Positions 55,873 through 64,000 of a DNA stretch of 64,000 bases are shown piece by piece. Position numbers and translations under genes: made by a program. Source of the DNA: Streptomyces sp. NBC_01497. GTDB lineage: Bacteria > Actinomycetota > Actinomycetes > Streptomycetales > Streptomycetaceae. Every line of letters starts with the position of its first letter. The stretch's first letter is position 1. The DNA is taken from assembly GCF_036250695.1 (NCBI RefSeq), contig NZ_CP109428.1:372001-436000 (forward strand), read 5' to 3'. The notes under the pieces are model-generated. The model saw only the letters and a program-made list of their open reading frames with translations. It did no database searches and had not been told where the DNA came from.

Positions 55873-56717
55873 TTGTCCGCTCGATCTTGTGACTGTCTGA
55901 CTTCTGACTCGGTGTCCTGGGCATGAGGCAGGGTGACTTGACGGATGCGGAGTGGGAACGGCTGCGGCCGTTCCTGCCGGTCAGCAACAACCGTTGTGGC
56001 CGGTGACGGGGTCACCGGCAGGTGATCGACGGGATTCTGCACCGGGTGTGAACCCGCGTCACTGGCGTGACCTTCCGGCAAGGTTCGGGCCGTGGAAGAC
56101 GGTTTACGAACGTCGTCAGCAGTGGTCGGCGGACAGGACAGGGAACGCCTGTTGCAGCAGGTCCAGGCTGAGGCCGCCGCGGCTGGTGACATCGACTGGG
56201 ACATTGCGGTCGACTCCACGATCGTGCGCGGGCATCAACACGCGGCTGGTGCCCGCGCGGCTCCGCCGCCGGCCCCTTCAGGGGAGGTCTCGAACAGGCA
56301 GAACACCAGGAGGAGACGCCTTGGCAGAGCCTGCACGGCCGGCCGGCCGACCGGCTGGTGGAGGTGAGGGCCCGGGCCGCTCGCGGGGCGGGTTCACCAC
56401 CAAGCTCCACCTGAGCGCGGACGGCCGCTGCCGCCCGCTGTCCCTGATCGTCACTCCGGGACAGCGGGCGGACTGCCCGCAGTTCAAGCCCGTGCTGGAG
56501 AAGATTCGCATCCCTCGGACCGGGCCGGGCAGGCCGCGCAAGAAACCCGACAGCGTCGCGGCGGACAAGGCTTACAGCAACGGCCCGTGCCACGAGTATC
56601 TGCGGCGACGGGGCATCCGGCACACGATCCCGGAGAAGACCGACAGCCAGGCCGCCCGCCAGCGTAAAGGCTCACGCGGCGGACGCCCACCCGCCTTCGA
56701 CACCGAGCGGCACAAGG
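55873..56717 (+). pseudogene. Truncated IS5-family element, relative of the one at 3877
   Basis: Begins GCTTGTCCGCTCGATCTTGTGACTG, matching the end of the IS at 3877-4999. Broken frames then read MRQGDLTDAEWERLRPFLPVSNNR, IDWDIAVDSTIVRGHQ, SRGGFTTKLHLSADGRCRPL, EKIRIPRTGPGRPRKKPDS, ADKAYSNGPCHEYLRRRGIRHTIPEKTD and stop matching at TERHK (56717), where a TnpB gene fragment begins. Confidence 0.82.
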
Positions 56718-57180
56718 TGGGCCGAGGCCCGGGTCAGGGTTGCGCGTGCCCACGAACGGACGGCCGATGCGCGGCGTGAGTTCCACCACCAGCTCTCCAC
56801 CAAACTGATCCGCGAAAACCAAGCGGTCGCCGTGGAAGACCTGGCGGTCAAAGGACTCGCCCGCACCGGCCTGGCCAAGTCCGCACACGACGCCGGATGG
56901 CAGGCGTTCACCACGATGCTGGAGTACAAAGCCGCCCTGTGCGGGCGGGCCTTCCACCGCATCGGACGCTTCGAGCCGACGTCCCAGGTGTGCTCGCAGT
57001 GCGGCGTCAAGGACAGCCCCAAGCCCCTGCACGTCCGCACGTGGACATGCAGGGCCTGCGGCGCCCACCTGGACCGGGACATCAACGCGGCGGTCAACGT
57101 CGCCAAGGCCGCCGGACTGGCCGTATCAGCCTGTCGAGCGCGGGTAAGACCGGTACTCGTACCGGCGCAGCGCGAAGAAA
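56718..57180 (+). pseudogene. IS200/IS605 TnpB, C-terminal half
   Basis: From the junction: AEARVRVARAHERTADARREF, LSTKLIRENQAVAVEDLAVKGLART (RuvC-II Glu), MLEYKAALCGRAFHRIGRFEPTSQVC, the zinc-ribbon CSQCG and CRACG pairs, and LDRDINAAVNVAKA (RuvC-III Asp). The N-terminal half with the RuvC-I Asp is missing, so the nuclease is dead. It abuts the broken IS5 at 56717. Confidence 0.85.
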
Positions 57181-57263
57181 CAGGAACCCAGCCGAAGCCC
57201 CAGCCGGCGACCACCAGCAGGCAGACGGGAATCTCCCTCCTTCAGGGCGGAGAGGATGTCAAT
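57160..57263 (+). ncRNA. Probable IS605 right end / omegaRNA scaffold
   Basis: Directly after tnpB the sequence AATCTCCCTCCTTCAGGGCG followed by GAGAGGATGTCAA fits the conserved right-end stem and terminal motif of streptomycete IS605 elements. In TnpB systems this region becomes the 3' part of the guide RNA, with the guide beginning beyond it (57264 on). Function is inference; the associated TnpB is truncated. Confidence 0.55.
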
Positions 57264-57299
57264 GGCCGAACGATCCGAAGGCGGACAGTCGGCTGTGGT

Positions 57300-57835
57300 T
57301 TTTGCGCCCCCGCCCAGAGAAGCGGACGCACCACATCACCGCCGAGCTCCGGGATGAGGGTGAGCGGCACACCATAAACGGGTCGCCCGTGTGATGCACC
57401 AGGCCGGCCTGGCGGGTCTGCGCCAGCGGCGCAGGCAACGCACCGCGGTGGCGGACCCGGACCGGGCCGCGGCGAAGGCCACGGCCTTGATCGGCCGCGA
57501 CGTCACCGCAAGTGAACCGAACACGAAGTACGTCGTCGACCTCGCCTCGCGCCGCCTCGTCGGCTGGGCGGTCGCGGATCACATGCGAACCGATCTCGCC
57601 CAGTGCGATCGGCAGCCCGGCGGACAACGCACTTGCCGAGTCGTTCAACGCGATGTTCATGCGGGAGACGCTTCACGGCCGAAAGAGCCGGCGCAGCGAG
57701 CACGAAGCCCGTCTCAACGCGTTCCGCTGGCTGCACCACTACAACACCTGATGCGATCACTCCCGCTTCGGACACCGCAGCCCCGATCGCCTACGAGACC
57801 CCGTCCCGAGCAACATCAACTACGCTGACAACAGC
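57300..57835 (+). pseudogene. IS3-family orfB remnant
   Basis: Pieces in several frames: HHITAELRDEGERHT, QAGLAGLRQRRRQRTAVADPDRA, LIGRDVTASEPNTKYVVDLASRRLVGWAVADHMRTDLA, SPADNALAESFNAMFMRETLHGRKS, EARLNAFRWLHHYNT. This is the integrase core of IS3 orfB with an internal deletion that removes the central catalytic region. Confidence 0.8.
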
Positions 57836-57989
57836 CGCATCACCCGCGTCCAAAATTCGAGGTCAAGGCCCGGGCTGTCCTCGCCCGGGCTCCAGTCAGG
57901 ACAGGCACCTCGGCCGTGACGAGATCCCCGATATCTGGTAGCCAAACCCACAGTCTCACGCGGGCTTCCGGGCCCGTACGCTGAACGCC

Positions 57990-58574
57990 ATGCAACTTAC
58001 GGGAAAGATCACCAGTACCCGGCCCTTGCTCGTGCTCGCGGTCAAGGAAGAGGCCAAGTTCCTCGACACGGGCCTACCTGTCCTCCTGACGGGAATGGGC
58101 AAAGTCAACGCGTCCACCGCACTAGCCTCCGCACTCGCTGGCGGTCCATTGCCGTCGGGCGTCATCAACCTCGGGACCGCCGGGGCCCTGCGTCCAGGGT
58201 GGACGGGAACCTTCCCCATTGGGACGGTCATCCAGCACGATCTGGACAGCGAGACCCTGCGTGCCCTGACTGGCGAGACTTATGGCGCACCCCTGATAGT
58301 CGGGAGTCCGGATGGCCCCACCCTGGCCACAGGGGACTCCTTCATCGACGACGAGGCCGCTCGTGCCCGCCTGGCAACAACCGCATCCCTAGTCGACATG
58401 GAGGGGTATGCGCTCGCGGCGGCTGCGCACCAGTTCGGTATGCCACTGCAGATCGTGAAGCACGTCAGTGATGACGCTGCTGAGGGAGCCGCCGGAACCT
58501 GGCGAGAGGGTATTGCCGCATGCGCACGTGCCCTCGCGGACTGGGCCGCCCAAAACATCTCCAGCTATTCCTGA
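57990..58574 (+). CDS. Nucleosidase of the purine phosphorylase superfamily
   Basis: 194 aa. PLLVLAVKEEAKFLDTGLPVLLTGMGKVNASTAL is the N-terminal strand pattern, GVINLGTAGALRP the conserved phosphorylase-superfamily motif, and SLVDMEGYALAAAAHQFGMPLQIVKHVSDDA contains the ME-G ribose-binding segment and terminal Asp. Shorter than E. coli MtnN but complete in core motifs. Probably cleaves a nucleoside such as methylthioadenosine or a related compound; substrate uncertain. Monocistronic. Confidence 0.8.
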   Translation: MQLTGKITSTRPLLVLAVKEEAKFLDTGLPVLLTGMGKVNASTALASALAGGPLPSGVINLGTAGALRPGWTGTFPIGTVIQHDLDSETLRALTGETYGAPLIVGSPDGPTLATGDSFIDDEAARARLATTASLVDMEGYALAAAAHQFGMPLQIVKHVSDDAAEGAAGTWREGIAACARALADWAAQNISSYS

Positions 58575-58757
58575 GGGTTCTCACTTCAGGAAGGCCTGCA
58601 CGACGGCGCTCCTCTGGGGCCCGGCCCCGAGGCCGGTAGCCCAGCTGTCGCAAGCCGACTCCGTAGGCGGGGATGCACTGCGCCGAACCGGGAACAACAG
58701 TAGCGAGCCCCACCAACGTAAGCAGTGCTCACAGATAAAGGAGCGCTGCCCGCGAGG

Positions 58758-61103
58758 TCAGTGGTCGACGAGCTCCTGTTCTGTCCAGATAGTTTTGCCC
58801 ATCGGCTCGTGTCGCACCCCCCATCGCGAAACCGTCTCCGCGACGATGAGCAAACCCCGTCCCCCCTCGTCGGCGGGCAGAGCGTGCTGCAGGTGAGGGG
58901 CCGCCGTACTCCCGTCCGACACCTCGCAGGTCAATGTGTCCTGCCGGATGAGCCGCAGCCCGATCGGGGCCGATGCGTGGCGCACTGCGTTGGTGACGAG
59001 CTCACTGACGATCAGCACGGTCACGAACTTAACGTCCTCCGCGAGGCCCCAAGCATCAATCTGTCGCTCCACGAGGGCACGCGCGGTCCCGACGATGGCG
59101 ATATCCCTCGCGAGAGTCCACATCGCTGTCTGTTCCGCGCCGAGTTGACCAGTGCGCGCAAGGACAAGTGGTGCGGAAGCAGGCCGTGATTGATCTAGGG
59201 AGCGCGCTGCAGCCTCAAAGTGCGCGTCCAGGTCCTGATCCGGTCGGCTGAGGGCACTCTGCAGCGTAGTGGGAGACGTACTGGGGGAGGCAAGGCCGAC
59301 CAAAGCGAGCAAGGTACCCGGTTCGGCGTCGAGCTGGCTCTCGGCGTACTTCTGTTGAGGTTGTCCAAGTCCCGGTCCCTGCGCTCCGTGCAGTGCCTGA
59401 GCGTCCGCACCCGGGATAGCGGTGACTGGTAGGCGGTGGCCGGCACTGGCGTAGGTGATGCTGGCTTGGGCCGGGTCATAGACGAGGTACAGACAAGTGC
59501 TGCGGCGTGATCCCTCGCCATCCGGGGCTGCCTCAAGGTCCGCGTCGAGGTCAACCGCAAGGTCGTTGAGCCGGGTCAGCAACTCCTGGGGCGGTACTTC
59601 TACGCCTGCTAGAGCCCGCACCGCAGTACGCAGACGAGTAGCCACCACGGCGGCGGACGCACCGAAGTCGGTGGCCTCCCCCACAACGAGCGCGGTCCGG
59701 GCACTAGGGAGGCGTATGACGTCATACCAACGACCGCCGAGGTCAGCCTGGTCGTAGCCGTGCCGTATCTGGAGCGCGGGGGTCCGCGGAACCGAGCGAG
59801 GTGATGTAGCACGACGCAAGGCCACTGCCGTGTTGCGTACGCTCGTAAAGGCACAAGCGTTCTCCATTGCTGTGGCAGCGCGGCTCGCTAGTTCCCGGAC
59901 AAGACCCACCTCGCCCCCCGCAAAGGGTCGGTGGGGCTGACGCCAGCGGTAGATCGTCAGCAGACCGAAACCAGATACGCTCCCCAGCGGCACCACGGCT
60001 GCCGAATAGATACCCAGGTCACTTACGTACTGCGAGTTTCGCACGTCATAACCGAAGATCCGGCTGAACCGCTCGTCCAACGGACTGAAAGTGCGCGCCG
60101 TCCCGGTCATCGGCGTATCGGCACTGGGAAGCGGGGGACATCGCAGCCCGTCCCCGTGCCGGCCACCGAACGAGGCGTCAGGCCTCGGCCCTATCGCGGA
60201 GGCGACACGGCGCAAGGCCCGTCCAGCCCCCGATTCTGTGTCTCCTGTGACGACCCGGTTGAGGACATCGACAGTAGCGGCGTCGGCCAGATGCGACACC
60301 AGTAGGTCGGCTAGGGCCTGCGCTGTGGGCACCAAGTCCAAAGTCGTGCCCAGTACAGCACCTGATTCCGCCAGCAACGTGAGGCGTTCTTGTGCGTCGC
60401 GGTCTGTGTGCCGCTGGGATGGCTCCAGCGTCCCGAGATCACGAGAAACCCCGTCCGACCGACGAGCAGCCCTGTGGTCACTCGTCACGTTGATGCGCAA
60501 CAACCGTGCGCCCTGGGGCAGTTCGTGCTCCTGCTCAAAGGCCTGCGCATCGCGGCGGCTTCGCCATGACAGCACCACGGCGGTTTCGCTGTGATCGCTC
60601 ACTGCCTCGAAGACCTCCCACGCAAGCAGGCCTGCCGCTTCCGCGTCCAAACCGAGGCTCTCGGCGCGTCGCCGTGCGCTATCGGAACCACTCTGGAGCA
60701 GAGACTCCGTTCCGCTCAGCACCGTAACCACCGCGTCGTCCCCATCGACGTCCGCGGCGTGAGCCGGGCCTTCCCTCCCTTCTAGGAAAGATGTGTCGCG
60801 GTCGACCTCGCCCGCCCTGAGGCGGTAGTCCAACATCACCGCGTCGACCCCTTCGCGCCTAACGGCATTCGAGGCCCTGGCGCCCACATCCCGCCCGTCA
60901 GCCGCCCGAGCGAGGGCTCCGTCCCAGACGGAGAAGGAAAGAAGCCAACCCTCACGGGTCACACTGCGGTACTCAGCGTGCTCGACGGGCTCGCTGCCGC
61001 CCCCAATCGCTCGCCGCAGCGAGGTGATATAGCCGCGGTAGTCGATGCACCGGCCCGGTTCCGGGCGCGCCTCGTACAACACCGTGAGCATGTGGGGCTC
61101 CAT
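58758..61103 (-). CDS. Large regulator: two ABM-like domains, GAF, SpoIIE, HATPase
   Basis: 781 aa. Residues about 1-105 and 125-215 look like two dimeric alpha/beta-barrel (ABM-like) domains (MLTVLYEARPEPGRCIDYRGY; LLAWEVFEAVSDHSETAVVLSWRS). About 230-420 is GAF-like (TFSPLDERFSRIFGYDVRNS, AAVVPLGSVSGFGLLTIYRW). About 440-640 is SpoIIE/PP2C-like, but GGRWYDV and VVGEATDFG lack the Asp residues normally found in GGDWYD and VGDxxGxG. The C-terminal HATPase (RALVERQIDAWGLAEDV, LIVSELVTNAVRHA, DEGGRGLLIVAETVSRWGVRH) is intact. It likely acts as an anti-sigma-type kinase with a weakened phosphatase. Confidence 0.85.
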   Translation of the reverse strand: MEPHMLTVLYEARPEPGRCIDYRGYITSLRRAIGGGSEPVEHAEYRSVTREGWLLSFSVWDGALARAADGRDVGARASNAVRREGVDAVMLDYRLRAGEVDRDTSFLEGREGPAHAADVDGDDAVVTVLSGTESLLQSGSDSARRRAESLGLDAEAAGLLAWEVFEAVSDHSETAVVLSWRSRRDAQAFEQEHELPQGARLLRINVTSDHRAARRSDGVSRDLGTLEPSQRHTDRDAQERLTLLAESGAVLGTTLDLVPTAQALADLLVSHLADAATVDVLNRVVTGDTESGAGRALRRVASAIGPRPDASFGGRHGDGLRCPPLPSADTPMTGTARTFSPLDERFSRIFGYDVRNSQYVSDLGIYSAAVVPLGSVSGFGLLTIYRWRQPHRPFAGGEVGLVRELASRAATAMENACAFTSVRNTAVALRRATSPRSVPRTPALQIRHGYDQADLGGRWYDVIRLPSARTALVVGEATDFGASAAVVATRLRTAVRALAGVEVPPQELLTRLNDLAVDLDADLEAAPDGEGSRRSTCLYLVYDPAQASITYASAGHRLPVTAIPGADAQALHGAQGPGLGQPQQKYAESQLDAEPGTLLALVGLASPSTSPTTLQSALSRPDQDLDAHFEAAARSLDQSRPASAPLVLARTGQLGAEQTAMWTLARDIAIVGTARALVERQIDAWGLAEDVKFVTVLIVSELVTNAVRHASAPIGLRLIRQDTLTCEVSDGSTAAPHLQHALPADEGGRGLLIVAETVSRWGVRHEPMGKTIWTEQELVDH

Positions 61104-61739
61104 CAGATCGATGCTGCTGCCCGAGCGGGGTAAGAGCCATCGGCGGGCGCCCTCGCCCCGACACTTTTCGGCGTGTCCCCCCCGTGACGGACGGCGCCGT
61201 TCCCTCCCAGTTTAGTGCGCCCGCACCCAAACGCACGCTGAAGGTTGTGTCTGAGCACCCCAAAGTGTCCGTGCAAGCACAGTCAGCAGGCCGGTGCAAT
61301 CGGCGGTGCTGATCTGCCAGCGCCAGCGCCAGAGCCAGGGCCAGGGCAAGCAAGCAAGATGCGGGGCCGACCGCCGTTGGCGGCTCGTCCGGCACGCTGT
61401 CGGGATGCGGGGCCAGGGTGTAGCCGTACTCCCACCGGTAACTGGCCGTCCCGCGTTCCGCACGGCGCCGTGGTGCCGTGCGGAACGGCGATGTACAGGG
61501 CAGGCCTGTCGCCGCCATGATCGCGCCGGGCTGAACAGGTTCGCGGCGAGGCCTGTGGGGGCGGCGCCTACCCAGGTGCTTCGTGTCACACCGCGGACGA
61601 CCATCGCCATCGGGCGCGGCCGGCGACCGTGCGTATCGTGGAGGCAGGCTGAGGATTCCGCGGTTTTCCGGGGGTACTCGGACGAGGTCGTTCCGGGAAG
61701 CGCGCGACGCGGGGCGGAATCGCCCCGCGTCTCTCATTG
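61104..61739. other. Intergenic, about 640 bp
   Basis: No gene recognised. A short GCCAGC/GCCAGG-type low-complexity run (about 61316-61350) yields spurious Ala-Leu repeats on the minus strand. Confidence 0.45.
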
Positions 61740-62200
61740 GAGGTGACGTGACGCGGCGCCAGTTCTTCCACGGCGGTCTCGACACTGAATAACCCGATCT
61801 CCAAGACAAGGTTGTCCGGGTTGGGGTCGACGTCGAGGCTCACGCCCGCAGCATGCAACCAGCGGCTGAGGCCCCGCGCGAGGCCCGGGCCGAGCCGCCC
61901 GTGAACCCAGATGGGTTACATCCCCCGCCTCAGCGTCGATCACGATGATCAAGGACTCCGATTGCCGGCGCGAAGCTGAGCTGTCAGCCGCACCACCCGC
62001 TCGGCCGAGGCGATGTTGCGGGTAAACAGCACGACCGATGGCGGCCTGTCATGCACCGTGCACAGACTCCACTCCGACGATTGGCTCGCCACGAAGCCCG
62101 GCTGGAGGACCGAGAGCGCCAGCTTGGTTACGCTTGCCGAAGCCTCAACCGTGCTATGCGGGGCCAGGGTGTGACACGTCGGGCGGCAGGTGCACCTCGC
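61740..62200 (-). pseudogene. GH3 (beta-N-acetylhexosaminidase-like) N-terminal fragment
   Basis: Minus strand: TKLALSVLQPGFVASQSSEW, VVLFTRNIASAERVVRLTAQL, IIVIDAEAGDVTHLGSRAA, then in another frame AAGVSLDVDPNPDNLVLEIGLFSVETAV. These match the family-3 glycosidase (NagZ-type) barrel segments VLQPGFxG, LFxRNI, IDEEGGDVTRL and AAGVxLxxAPxxDVNxNPxNPVIGxRSFG. The rest is missing and frames are broken. Confidence 0.72.
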
Positions 62201-62359
62201 AATTGCCGGGGCAGGCACGTGGAAGTCCTTCCGGGGGCTTCCGTCCCCTGGTACATCACTCCTCGCGCCGCAACCGCCTCCACGAAGAGCCGAGGCTAGG
62301 TAACCAGCCCGGCCTTCGCTCCTACGTTGACGCGCATTGCGGCGTCCTCAGGAAAACCC

Positions 62360-62824
62360 TCAGGCCCCGACCCCTCCCTCGGAGGCGTCGAACTGGCCCA
62401 GAAACTGGCCGTAGCCCTCCTTCTCAAGGTCCTCAACGGGGATGAAGCGCAAGGATGCTGAGTTGATGCAGTACCGAAGGCCGCCCCGGTCGGTGGGCCC
62501 GTCGGGGAACAAGTGCCCCAAGTGGCTGTCCCCCGACACCGACCGAACCTCGACGCGGGTCATGCCATGGCTGGTGTCGCGCCTCTCGACGAGGTTGCCG
62601 GCCTCGAGGGGTTTTGTGAAACTGGGCCACCCGCTACGGCTGTCGAACTTGTCCGACGAGGCAAACAGGGGCTCCCCCGACACGACATCCACATAGATTC
62701 CGGGTGTCTTGTTGTCCCAGTAAGCGTTGTCAAATGCGGACTCTGTCTCATCATTCTGAGTTACGCGGTACTGCTGGTCCGTGAGCTGCGAAAGACGCTC
62801 CGGGCTCTTACGGTACTCCGGCAT
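62360..62824 (-). CDS. msrB: Methionine-R-sulfoxide reductase B
   Basis: 154 aa from the ATG at 62824, chosen for GAGGAG upstream; an ATG ten codons earlier is weaker. Motifs: [80 protein letters not shown] with catalytic Cys119. The zinc-binding Cys pairs of some MsrB proteins are absent (VSG rather than CxxC), as in the non-zinc subtype. Reduces methionine-R-sulfoxide in oxidised proteins. Confidence 0.93.
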   Translation of the reverse strand: MPEYRKSPERLSQLTDQQYRVTQNDETESAFDNAYWDNKTPGIYVDVVSGEPLFASSDKFDSRSGWPSFTKPLEAGNLVERRDTSHGMTRVEVRSVSGDSHLGHLFPDGPTDRGGLRYCINSASLRFIPVEDLEKEGYGQFLGQFDASEGGVGA

Positions 62825-62859
62825 CTCGGCCTCCTCGAAGGTGCTGGCATGCATCGTTC

Positions 62860-63612
62860 CTTCAGGGCATCTGCGTCGCTGGTCGCCGTATTCTTACCGA
62901 CCGGGACCCTGTCCTTCCGCCTCGCTGGCAACGCCGTCGCAGGATGGGCGGCGCTTTCCTTAGGCCGCGGGGACCACCGGATATGACTGGCCTTGCGAAC
63001 GCACCGCCTCAGCCGTCTCAATGAACCACTGAGGCTGCGGCCCCGAGCAACGACAAAGCGGCGCTGGCACGGTCCAGCCACCCCAAGCCCGCTCGGGTCC
63101 GGCCCCTACATCCGCAAACAATTCTGCATCCAGTGTGAGGCCTCTCAGGCAGTAGCGCACGTAGGCGTAGCCCCAGCTCGGGTGATCGGGGGTTCGGGGC
63201 GCGACAAAACGTTGGTTAGTCGTGCGTGTACCAGCGGATTTGTGCGGTCCAGGTCCGGGTTTGTTCGACGGTCCGGCAAGTGGTCTGCGAGAGGTCCCGT
63301 TGTGCCGCTGCCCGCGTTCCAAAGACGATGCACGAGGGTGCGGGTGGTTGCCCGGCTTGCCGGAACCGGACGCGATGATCTGGCCGGAGGGAGGTCACCA
63401 CTGACAGGGCAGCGACCGGTGTCGGCAACGAGTCGGCGGTAGCCGAGGGCGAGCAGGGCCAGTTCCCGCGGCCAGGGCGCGGTTGCTGCAGACCGAGCAT
63501 CCAGGCTCAATGGAACGAGTCAGGGGCTTGGTCCAGAAGCCCCGCCACTGCCTTGTCCACCCGCCCGACCGGCGCGTGCCGCCCTCGGCTCGGACAAGCG
63601 GCAAGGACGGGC
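62860..63612. other. Intergenic, about 750 bp
   Basis: No gene recognised between msrB and the IS110 remnant. Confidence 0.45.
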
Positions 63613-64000
63613 ATGACCAGCAAGACGCATGACGGCCCGGAGCTCACCGACGGAGTCGACACCCACGGCGTGACCCACCACGCGGCCATGATCGACTCCA
63701 TCGATAGGACCTCGCCGACCGGGAGTTTCCCACCACGATCCGCGGCTACCGCGACCTGCTGGACTGGATGCGTGGCCACGGCGCACTAGTCGCGGTCGGT
63801 GTCGAGGGCACCGGCGCCTACGGGGCCGAGCTGGCCCAGGTCCTCGCGGCGGCCGGGGTCGCGGTCGTCGACGTCGACCGCTTGGACCGCAAGACCCGCC
63901 GGATGAAGGGTAAGTCCGATCCGATCGACGCCTAGGCCGACGCGACGGCCGCGCTCTCGGACGCGCCACCGGCACCCCGAAGAGCCGGGACGGCGTGGTC
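63613..64000 (+). pseudogene. IS110-family transposase N-terminus, cut by window edge
   Basis: MTSKTHDGPELTDGVDTHGVTHHAAMIDS begins like an IS110 transposase (GVDTHxxTHHAAV). After a frameshift: FPTTIRGYRDLLDWMRGHGALVAVGVEGTGAYGAELAQVLAAAGVAVVDVDRLDRKTRRMKGKSDPIDA followed by TAG where the family has a Tyr or similar, then ADATAALS. Frameshift and stop make it a pseudogene; the remainder lies outside. Confidence 0.82.

Noticed and set aside
61316..61350. Short GCCAGC/GCCAGG run giving Leu-Ala repeats
   Set aside because: Imperfect, short, and in a region without a supported gene.
1..64000. Biosynthetic gene cluster suggested by two SARP-type regulators
   Set aside because: No PKS, NRPS, terpene synthase, RiPP-modifying or tailoring cluster was found; regulators stand alone.
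1..64000. tRNA genes, rRNA or phage attachment sites
   Set aside because: None seen by reading; a tRNA scan was not possible here.

Overview
The window looks like a linear-chromosome arm or another IS-rich accessory region of a Streptomyces or close relative. It is very GC-rich with frequent GTG and TTG starts. It carries SARP/AfsR regulators, a class E sortase, a PASTA-domain Ser/Thr kinase, SpoIIE/HATPase proteins, an I36 inhibitor-like secreted protein and Streptomyces-type IS5, IS1380, IS30, IS110, IS630, IS481 and IS605 elements. No rRNA, tRNA, replication or plasmid-transfer gene was seen.

Layout. 1-7.8 kb: a pile of IS elements (a truncated IS5 at the edge, a complete 865-bp IS5, an IS5 nested in another IS5, an element with an expanded hexanucleotide repeat, a decayed IS5, a 160-bp MITE) around one TetR gene. 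8-15.2 kb: a secreted I36-like protein, an unrecognised 339-aa protein, IS110 and IS630 scraps, a VOC protein, a C-terminally truncated SARP and a secreted NlpC/P60 hydrolase with tandem repeats. 15.3-25.5 kb: an IS630 remnant, an intact IS5, an aldehyde dehydrogenase plus three short-chain dehydrogenases with a TetR regulator (the only clear metabolic cluster), and a SpoIIE-HATPase fragment cut by two adjacent IS elements. 25.5-35.8 kb: a second MITE, a secreted ThuA-ricin protein, intact IS1380 and IS5 elements, an AfsR-type regulator, then IS5, IS30 and IS3 wrecks. 36-43.9 kb: a 54-aa cysteine-rich secreted peptide, a DUF1622 pair, a tautomerase, a DUF3152 gene split by an IS, and a Cse-like two-component/lipoprotein operon whose response regulator is broken. 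44-53 kb: an IS5, then a small membrane protein, pabA, class E sortase and pknB, the kinase separated from the sortase by IS110, MITE, CRISPR-like and probable pbpA debris. 53-64 kb: an ECF sigma factor with its CU044_5270-type partner, truncated IS5, a TnpB C-terminus with its right end, an IS3 remnant, a nucleosidase, a large SpoIIE-type regulator, a GH3 fragment, msrB, and an IS110 pseudogene running off the end.

How it fits together. Translationally coupled units are visible at DUF1622/partner, sensor kinase/lipoprotein, small membrane protein/pabA/sortase and sigma factor/CU044_5270. Most of the rest records repeated IS insertion and decay, several events being readable to the base from target duplications. 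The pabA-sortase-pknB genes normally belong to the conserved chromosome core, so here they are either a second copy or a rearranged core segment.
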